Source of the DNA: Rana temporaria
Lineage: Eukaryota; Chordata; Amphibia; Anura; Ranidae
Assembly (NCBI RefSeq): GCF_905171775.1
Contig: NC_053489.1
Coordinates: 330,990,089-331,054,088 of the forward strand
DNA: 64,000 nt
Reading direction: 5' to 3'
Below, piece after piece: positions 57,501 to 64,000 of the stretch. Position numbers and translations under genes: made by a program. The notes under the pieces are model-generated. The model was given only the letters and a program-made list of their open reading frames with translations, was not told where the DNA came from and made no database searches. Each line of letters begins with the position of its first letter. Position 1 is the first letter of the stretch.

Positions 57501-58401
57501 TGATAAGAACCCCCCTAATCACCGCTTTATGCGCTTCCCAAACCATCCCTAGGTTACACCCAGGGGTAACATTTAATTGAAAATATTCAGTGATCTCCCG
57601 GGCAACTTCCTCCCTCACTTCGCTATTTTGCAGAAGACTTTCATTTAAACGCCACCTTCTCTCCTGAGCAAGTCCTACTCCCGATAATGTAATACATACA
57701 CTGACCGGTGCATGGTCCGACCATGTTATGCTACCTATGGACGCCTCCGTCACAGAGGAGATCAGATAGTGAGGTAACATAAAGAGGTCTATCCTTGAAT
57801 ACACCTGATGGGGATTAGAGTAAAAGGTATAGTCCCTCTCTTCCCCATGTAATGTCCTCCATGCGTCCACCAGCTGGGCTTCGTGCAAACTACGTAAAAC
57901 ACCCCGCCTGGTCCCCTCTGTGATAGATGAAGTCCCCCCTGAGGTATCCATTCTTGGAATCAGGGGAATATTGAAATCCCCTCCCAGGATCAATTTGCCT
58001 TCCAAGAACTTCATCAGTTCTTTAAGGACCTTCCTCATAAAGGTATCTTGGTGTACATTAGGCAAGTACACTGTAGCTAAAGTCACTTTTGTTTCCCCTA
58101 TCTTCCCTCTCAAAAAGATGTATCTCCCTTTTGGGTCACAATAGCTATTTTCTAATGCCCAGGGGATCCTATTTGAGATCAATATAGACACCCCCTTGGA
58201 CTTTGCTTCTTGGTTCCCTGCATGATAGGCCGCGGGAAAAAATCTGTTTTGCAACAGTGGGAGCACCCCCATCCTAAAGTGGGTTTCCTGTATGTAGGCA
58301 ATATCTGTCTCTAGACGTCGCAGGTCGTTTAATAACATCCTGCGTTTCTCAGGGGCGTTAAGGCCCTTAACATTCCAGGAGGTTATTTTTAAGCCCTCCA
58401 T
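54598..58401 (-). pseudogene. L1 no. 4 ORF2 endonuclease/reverse transcriptase, one frame break
   Basis: Start taken at the ATG at 58401 (MEGLKITSWNVKGLN); the frame is open further upstream but without ATG. Endonuclease: YIQETHF, LILGGDFNIPLIP, SRIDLFML, WSDHAPVSV. RT: AECGSYRPISLLNSDLKLFT, DMDQVGFVPTR, NTDAEKAFDRVNW, GTRQGCPLSPLLF and the active site TAFADDLLF are all intact. The first frame ends at 56065; the remainder (54598-55959, 453 codons) has the C-terminal zinc-like YCWRCGLEQGTFLHIFWSC. The change of frame falls between 55960 and 56065, so only the region between RT and C-terminus is broken. Confidence 0.9.
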
Positions 58402-58524
58402 CCCAGGCTCGGAAGCAAAAAAAAAAAAAGGGGGAAAAAAGAAACCCCCCCCCTTACCCTCCCCAGCCACTTCACTACACCCCACCCCCTCTATCTCCCT
58501 CCCTCCCTCCCCCCCTCCCAGCAC

Positions 58525-60307
58525 TAAATCCCCTTAGGGTACGTTACCCACAATAACCCCCTCACCCAATGGTTCGGTGGGCAAAACCTAATCTAGGGGC
58601 TGGTCCAATTAGGTGGAGTCTTCTATCATAAACAACAACAAAAAAAGAAAAAAAAAAATCTAAAAAAAGAAAAACTAGTGAGACACCCCAGCATGCCCCC
58701 CCTCCCTCCTCCCTCCAGTTGTTTAATCTGCACCCCTACATTTTTATTATATATCTGTCTGTTGCCCCTTATAAGCCCCTCACCCTATCTCTCTCTTAAC
58801 AAGTCATCTAATTTACTTTATCCTACCTAATCTCCATTTGTTGTAATATTTGCATTATCCACACATCCTTTTATTTAATTTTTCCCCGCCCCGTCCACCT
58901 CTCATCCCTCCCCCTCCCTCCACAGATGCTCCTGCCTTCCCTAAGCCCCCGGCCCCCCAACCCCCCTCTTGCCCCCCCCCCTAAGCCCACCCATCCCCCC
59001 TGCCCCAGCGCTTATGTTTTTATTTAAAGTGTTCCTAAACCATCCGAGGGGTTAGGAAGGAGCAAGGTCCATGTCGGGGAGACGGCATCCCCCGCCCCCC
59101 CCCTACCTCCCCCCCTCCCCCATACTGTGTATAATATATAATCCTTGTGAACTTTATTACTTCGTGTTACTTCGTGCTACTACCCATAGTCTCACTATGG
59201 TTTACCCTATCCCAACTTAATCCTCTAAGTTGTATGTACCCTGGCCCTAGACTTACTGGGCCAGGCAACACACAAAAAAAAAAAAAAAAAAAAAAATACA
59301 TCAAAGGCCGGGTACTCACGACCAAACATGTATGGTGAAAGCGGTCCGTCGGACCGTTTTCACCATACATGTCTGCCAGAGGGCTTCTGTACGATGGTTG
59401 TACACACCATCGTACAGAAGTCCGCGCGTAAACAATACGCGGGGCGTGTCCGCGGTGTCGCCGCGTCGATGACGCGGTGTCGCCGCGACAATGACGCGGC
59501 GACGTGGGTGGCCCGCCTTTAAAATGCTTCCACGCATGCGTCGAAGTCATTCGACGCATGCGAGGGACGGCGGGCGCCTGGACATGTACGGTAGGTCTGT
59601 ACTGACGACCGTACATGTCCGAGCGGGCAGAATTCCAGCGGACTGTTTTAAAACAAGTCCAGGAATATTTGTCTGCTGGGAAAAGGCCCGGCGGGCAAAT
59701 GTTTGCTGGAATTCGGCCCGCTCGCGCCCACACACGACCAAACATGTCTGCTGAAACTGGCCTGCGGGCCAGTTTCAGCAGACATGTTTGCTCGTGAGTA
59801 TGGGGCCAAAGAGTGAACATCAAGGCACTTCAAAAAAATAAAAAATAAAAAGGAGAAAAAAAAAATGCACAGTTCCTTAGCCAAACCATCATCTGGGGTA
59901 CTTTATCCGTACCCTACCTTATAATACATGTGAGAAAAAAAAAAAAAAGCGTGTCTAGTGTAGGGGATACTCAAAATTCCCCCTATTAATCAAAGAATTA
60001 AATAAGTGCTAGTTCTTGGGGCTTCTTCAGTCAATCCGGGCGTGGGGGGGTACCTCCCCCCCAGGGGCTGGGATCGTCGAGGTCAAAGGCAGGTGTCCCA
60101 TCTGCCCACCAAGAGCAGAACCCCCATGTGACACACAGGGTGGGGGGGCACACCAAAAAAAAAAAAACAACCCAAAAAGAAAACAAAAACCCAAACGAGG
60201 GGTGAAAGGGGCAAAGGGAAATTACTTCTTTCCCATAGTTCAGGGATACGATAAAGTAAAGCACTCCTTATTTTGAGGGACCTTTAACCTTCCTTCCTCC
60301 TTCCTCC
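58525..60307. other. L1 no. 4 inter-ORF region with a MITE
   Basis: About 1.3 kb without the MITE, longer than the roughly 600 bp in L1 no. 2. C-rich on the plus strand (58900-59150) with no supported gene. A run of A at 59274-59296 precedes the MITE. Confidence 0.6.
59306..59807. mobile_element. Harbinger-type hairpin MITE, 502 bp
   Basis: Ends GGCCGGGTACTCACG and CGTGAGTATGGGGCC, flanked by AAA on both sides. It is the same length as and nearly identical to the copy at 62908-63409. It is made of successive perfect or near-perfect hairpins. No coding. Confidence 0.9.
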
Positions 60308-61522
60308 TTAAGGGGGTAGCAGAGCTTTCTCATTTCTCCTCTCCGGCCTTCTAGCCCCCGCGTAATTTACTGTACCCCTGGACCGCCCCGATAGATGCTG
60401 CAGCCAGTTTGGCACTTCCATTGAATCCATCTCCATAAATTTAAACATCTCAGGCAGTTCCAGGGGCTGTTGTAGATGAAATGTCTGGGTGTTCCTCCGT
60501 ATTATAACCGCAATAGGGTATCCCCACCGGTATGTCCCCCCTGCCTGCTTTACCTTCTCCAGCACAGAGCGTAGCATTGCTCTCCGCTGGAGAGTGGCAC
60601 GGGAAAGGTCCGGCAGTATCTGAATCCGGGACCCCTTAAACAAAATTTCTCCCGCCTCCCAGGCTCTCCGGCTTATAAGTTCTTTATGCGAGAAGTACTG
60701 GAAACAGCAAATTATATCTCTTGGTCTTTTTGGATTATCTGACGGGGGCCCCAGGGCTCTGTGAAGTCTCTCAAATTCAAGGGGGCATGTGGTGGGGGGG
60801 TCTATTAGTTGAAGGCAAATTGACTCAATGGTCTGATGTAGAGTGTCTTTCTCAATTGTCTCAGGTACCCCCCTAAACCTCAGATTCTTACGTCTACTGC
60901 GGTCTTCAATTTCTTCAATTTTAAGCTGTAGGGAATCTACTTGCACCATTTGTAACCTCTGAGACTGTTCTAGACTCATCACCCGCTTCTCCAACAGTCC
61001 CCCCGCCACTTCCACATGAGCCAACTTATCTGATAGTTGCTGCACTTCCTCCTGTACAGTCTCCAGCTCTCTTCGATGCGACTCTTCCATCCTAAGAACT
61101 AGTGCTTCCATCTCCGCTCTTGTAGGCAGTGCCAGTATGTCCGCCCGTGTTGGAAGGGATAGCAACAACTCCTTCAGGGAGCCAAGCTCCAGCTCCTGAT
61201 CGGTTGTTTTTTGGGCCATCACACTCTGCTGCTGCTGCTGCTGCACGGGCTCCAACTCTCCCAGGTCTGTTTGCGTCTCCAGCGTCCCCCGCTGTATCCC
61301 CCCTTCTTTCTCCTTCCCTATGACCGTGAGTATCGGTGCAGGGCACTCACTAAGTATCTCCGCCGCTCTACTTCCTGGTTTTTGCGGAGCTCGTATACCT
61401 GGGTCTGTTTCAGCACGTGACGCTGCGGATCTAGTGCGGTTAGCGACTGCTCTGGTCGGGGGGAAGTACTGTTGAATCTCGGGCTGGGTACGGGCTCTGG
61501 AGACTCTTTCCTCTTTCTTCAT
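60308..61522 (-). CDS. L1 no. 4 ORF1 RNA-binding protein, intact
   Basis: 404 codons from the ATG at 61522. The N-terminus is basic and low-complexity. A Gln run (about 94-98) is followed by a long coiled coil (about 110-215; LRMEESHRRELETVQEEVQQ, LQLKIEEIEDRSRRKNLRFRG). The RRM-like domain follows (NLRFRGVPETIEKDTLHQTI, CPLEFERLHRALGPPS) and then the C-terminal domain (RDIICCFQYFSHKELI, RIQILPDLSRATLQRR). In L1s this protein trimerises, binds the element's RNA in the cytoplasm and acts as a nucleic-acid chaperone. It is the first ORF of the element, upstream of ORF2 on the same RNA. No break was seen. Confidence 0.88.
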   Translation of the reverse strand: MKKEERVSRARTQPEIQQYFPPTRAVANRTRSAASRAETDPGIRAPQKPGSRAAEILSECPAPILTVIGKEKEGGIQRGTLETQTDLGELEPVQQQQQQSVMAQKTTDQELELGSLKELLLSLPTRADILALPTRAEMEALVLRMEESHRRELETVQEEVQQLSDKLAHVEVAGGLLEKRVMSLEQSQRLQMVQVDSLQLKIEEIEDRSRRKNLRFRGVPETIEKDTLHQTIESICLQLIDPPTTCPLEFERLHRALGPPSDNPKRPRDIICCFQYFSHKELISRRAWEAGEILFKGSRIQILPDLSRATLQRRAMLRSVLEKVKQAGGTYRWGYPIAVIIRRNTQTFHLQQPLELPEMFKFMEMDSMEVPNWLQHLSGRSRGTVNYAGARRPERRNEKALLPP

Positions 61523-62907
61523 TCCCCGTGCAGCGTACAGGCTCTACTTCCCTCCTCGGGGCTGTGCCGAATCAGGTACTTCAATCCACAGCTGTAGGGT
61601 CCTATTCGGCTTGAGTCATTATCCGGAGGGTGGAGAGAGGTTTGCGGAGCACTGGAGCTAGTGTGTCTCTACTCCGCCATCTTTAGACCACGCCCCGTCC
61701 TTCTCTCTTGGACCTTATTTTATACCATGGAGACACGCTCCAATGAACTGGCCTCCTGTACTGTTTTCAGTATGAACCAATTAGAATTATCTTGATCATT
61801 GTTACTATGAACTGCTGGAATTATGCAATGTCCTTTGATTATTGTACCAGGTTTATTATGCTACTATTGTATCTGTTTTATTTTTATATTTTTACGCTAT
61901 TAAATAACTGACTGCCTATTGTTGTTATGCAATGCTTTCACGTTATGCGTTTGGTTCTACTGACTCATTTAACTTGCCCTTTTCAATTGTTATCGCCAAT
62001 CTCCTGGGGTGCATGCCTCAATTAAAGTCCCACCCTCTTTCCTCGCTCATAGTATCGGGGATGGAGGCGCCTGGCTCTATGCCTGCGCCTCATTTAAAGT
62101 CCCATTTGTTTAGTTTTTTCATTTACAATTTTCCGGGGATGGATTCATGCACCCATACAATCCAATACTATATACGTTGTTACTCTCCCTCCTTTAGGTT
62201 ACTTAGTTGTCTGTCCATTAGAAACCTTATAATTTTACCATTTTTAACCATCTATTATACCGGTATGGGTTTTAAGGGTTTAGATTTATAGTACCCCTCA
62301 CATCGTTATCCACGATGTGTCTCTCGGTTGTGTGATTGCCATACTCTGGGTCACTTCCTGGTTGGGGCGGATCGGCCAGGCCGGCTCGCTCAGCCCTGGG
62401 AGCTGCGATGCGTTCTTGGGGCCCGCCCCTTTCCCCGTCCCTCCCACTACCTCTGGGTTTGGTGGGGGTCGGGCGGACGCCCAATTACGCATCGACGGCA
62501 CCTATAACACGTCATGTTCGCCGCGACACTATCAGTGGCGCTGGCGGACGGACGTTGTTGATTTCCATCTGGAAATCCTCCACGAGGTGGCTGGCGTGGG
62601 GGGGTGGGGGGAATCCCCGCCGCCCCTTGTCCGATCGCCACCTCCTCCTATGGATGACCCACGTGCCGTTGGTGAGCCATCCCCCACCCCCAGTGGGTAT
62701 TTATACTCGCTCTGATCCAGTAGTTGTCCCTATGGCGGCGCTCCTGTTGGTCCTGGTTGTTTTTTGGCACCCATCTTATTTTACTCTCAGGTACACAAAT
62801 TTATCGTTTTACCTTGTCCTACCATTCACTCTTTATTCACATGAGGCCCCACTGCCCTCATCCCTTTCTGTTTGTGGCACACCACCCCAAGTTTTGGGGT
62901 CCACTTA

Positions 62908-63409
62908 GGCCGGGTACACACGAACAAACATGTACGGTGAAAGCGGTCCGTCGGACCGTTTTCACCGTACATGTCTGCCAGAGGGCTTCTGTACGATGGT
63001 TGTACACACCATCGTACAGAAGTCCGCGCGTAAACAATACGCGGGGCGTGTCCGCGGTGTCGCCGCGTCGATGACGCGGTGTCGCCGCGACAATGACGCA
63101 GCGACGTGGGCGGCCCGCCTTTAAAATGCTTCCACGCATGCGTCGAAGTCATTCGACGCATGCGAGGGACGGCGGGCGCCTGGACATGTACGGTAGGTCT
63201 GTACTGACGACCGTACATGTCCGAGCGGGCAGGATTCCAGCGGACGGTTTTAAAACACGTCCAGGAATATTTGCCCGCTGGGAAAAGGCCCGGCGGGCAA
63301 ATGTTTGCTGGAATTCGGCCCGCTCGCGCCCACACACGACCGAACATGTATGCTGAAACTGGCCCGCGGACCAGTTTCAGCATACATGTTTGGTCGTGTG
63401 TACGGGGCC
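62908..63409. mobile_element. Harbinger-type hairpin MITE, 502 bp, TTA target
   Basis: Ends GGCCGGGTACACACG and CGTGTGTACGGGGCC, 3-bp TSD TTA at 62905-62907 and 63410-63412. The empty site is seen in unit B near 53173. Internal hairpins lie at 62928-62974, 62986-63022, 63135-63164, 63182-63222, 63269-63302 and 63344-63389. The TTA duplication and termini fit PIF/Harbinger. Confidence 0.95.
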
Positions 63410-63928
63410 TTACAGTTTATTTTATTATTATTGTTACCACATTGGGGTCTAGTGCACTTCCATATACACCTCCTTGTCTTAACCGACCAATAATTCTTAC
63501 TCACTGGCTTATGCCATATCTTATTAATTTATTATATTATTTTGGCTTATTGCCACACTGTTCACGCTTTTCGCTATCACTAGTCCCTTTTATGTTTATT
63601 TTTATTTATTTTTACAGATCATTTTATCCATATGAGTCACACTTACCCTCATGCACCCATGGGGCCGCCATTTGGGACACTCATTTCCTTACTGGATCTT
63701 TCCATCTGTGGTGGGTTGGCCCGCCTCAGCTCCCATGGGCTGATTCCTTTCTGGCCACCTGTCCTGCCCTCCTAGTTTGTGCCCTTGGCCTTTGACATAC
63801 CCGTAAGTATTTTGGGGAATAGTTACTACTCTAATTCTTCCCCCTTGCTCCCTAACTGGAATTAATATTTATACTCCTACCTTATATTATATTGTTTTTA
63901 ATATCTACAGACATCTACCTCATACCCT

Positions 63929-63967
63929 GCTCCTGAAGAGTGGCATTAGCCACGAAACGCGTTGAGC
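63929..63967 (+). ncRNA. hammerhead ribozyme, complete core (unit C)
   Basis: Identical to that of unit B: stem I GCTC/GAGC, CTGAAGA 63933-63939, stem II GTGGC/GCCAC with ATTA, GAAA 63954-63957, palindromic ACGCGT, expected cleavage after T63963. Conservation of all 39 bases between B and C, including the CpG-containing stem III, stands out in otherwise drifting sequence. Confidence 0.85.
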
Positions 63968-64000
63968 CAATAGATGCCCCTTTCATACTTGTTGTTACTT

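Larger units (their letters stand above)
54103..61710 (-). mobile_element. L1-type LINE no. 4, nearly full length
   Basis: A 7.6-kb minus-strand insertion in unit B. An 11-bp TSD GACCTTATTTT lies at 54092-54102 and 61711-61721. The poly(A) side is the T-rich 54103-54170. ORF1 is intact and ORF2 is in two frames. The 5' end has GGGGCGTGGTC, like the other L1s. A 502-bp MITE sits between the ORFs. It is a different family from L1 no. 1 and no. 2 by ORF1 sequence. Confidence 0.92.
52649..62359 (+). mobile_element. hammerhead-bearing retroelement, unit B (split by L1 no. 4)
   Basis: Starts GGTTGGGGCGGATCGGCC. Its parts are 52649-54102 and 61722-62359. Without the L1 it is about 2.1 kb. It has a GC-rich 5' part, a short proline-rich open stretch (MDDPRAVGEPSPT type, shared with copies A and C), an intron-like segment (CCGTAAGT at about 53568 to CTACAG at 53676), the ribozyme, and an AT-rich 3' part. 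It continues directly into unit C. No enzyme is encoded, so it is non-autonomous. Confidence 0.75.
62360..64000 (+). mobile_element. hammerhead-bearing retroelement, unit C (runs off the window)
   Basis: Begins GGTTGGGGCGGATCGGCC immediately after the end of unit B, head to tail. It is collinear with unit B (GC-rich start, MDDPRAVGEPSPTPSGYLY, intron-like part, ribozyme at 63929) with few differences, plus a 502-bp MITE. It has an extra G-rich stretch near 62592-62612 not present in B. Confidence 0.8.

Noticed and set aside
59167..59823. 218-codon minus-strand frame, also seen at 62826-63383
   Set aside because: It runs through the hairpin MITE; the self-complementary repeats keep several frames open. 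No protein family is recognised.
1..64000. Host protein-coding gene or tRNA gene
   Set aside because: Every long frame is explained by a mobile element, and I found no spliced gene structure or cloverleaf outside these.

Overview
The window reads as gene-poor vertebrate nuclear DNA, most likely from a frog. The repeat types point that way: PIF/Harbinger transposons with Myb-like and MADF-domain companion genes, several L1/Tx1-type LINEs, Neptune/Penelope-like elements (PLEs), Tc1 and hAT elements, and a gamma/epsilon-type endogenous retrovirus with a proline-tRNA primer site. I see no host protein-coding gene and no tRNA or rRNA gene. Almost everything that can be named is a mobile element or its remnant, often nested and dated relative to others by target-site duplications (TSDs).

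Layout: 0-11.5 kb is old repeat DNA holding a decayed Harbinger element (transposase at 3.2-4.6 kb, Myb-like gene on the minus strand at 5.2-7.1 kb, MADF gene at 7.4-7.7 kb). A 1.6-kb hammerhead-ribozyme element is inserted in the Myb-like gene. 11.5-17.1 kb is a decayed L1 with a hAT MITE inside. 17.1-21.7 kb holds a MITE, a PLE remnant, a Tc1 remnant and a hAT element with a 48-bp minisatellite. 23.2-29.2 kb is a nearly intact L1 with a 15-bp TSD. 29.2-31.3 kb is AT-rich with nothing recognised. 32.0-43.0 kb is an 11-kb provirus on the minus strand, inserted in an old L1 ORF1 and itself carrying a 1.4-kb hAT-type insertion in pol. 43.8-47.8 kb is another old L1. 47.8-51.9 kb is a PLE flanked by direct repeats (pseudo-LTRs) with hammerhead-like motifs, carrying a Harbinger MITE and a solo LTR. 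52.6-64.0 kb holds two head-to-tail units of the same hammerhead element seen at 5.3-6.9 kb. The first unit is split by a 7.6-kb minus-strand L1 and the second carries a 502-bp MITE made of consecutive hairpins.

How the parts relate: the autonomous elements (L1, PLE, Harbinger, provirus) encode or once encoded the enzymes, and the non-autonomous ones (Harbinger-type and hAT-type MITEs, the hammerhead element) would have to borrow them. The most notable signals are three hammerhead ribozymes with complete cores, two of them spaced about 2.1 kb apart in a tandem array once later insertions are subtracted, and the recent provirus (two differences between 508-bp LTRs) with open gag and env, an in-frame UGA between gag and pol, and small open frames upstream of gag. 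All calls were made by eye from the sequence and translations; no alignment or folding program was run.
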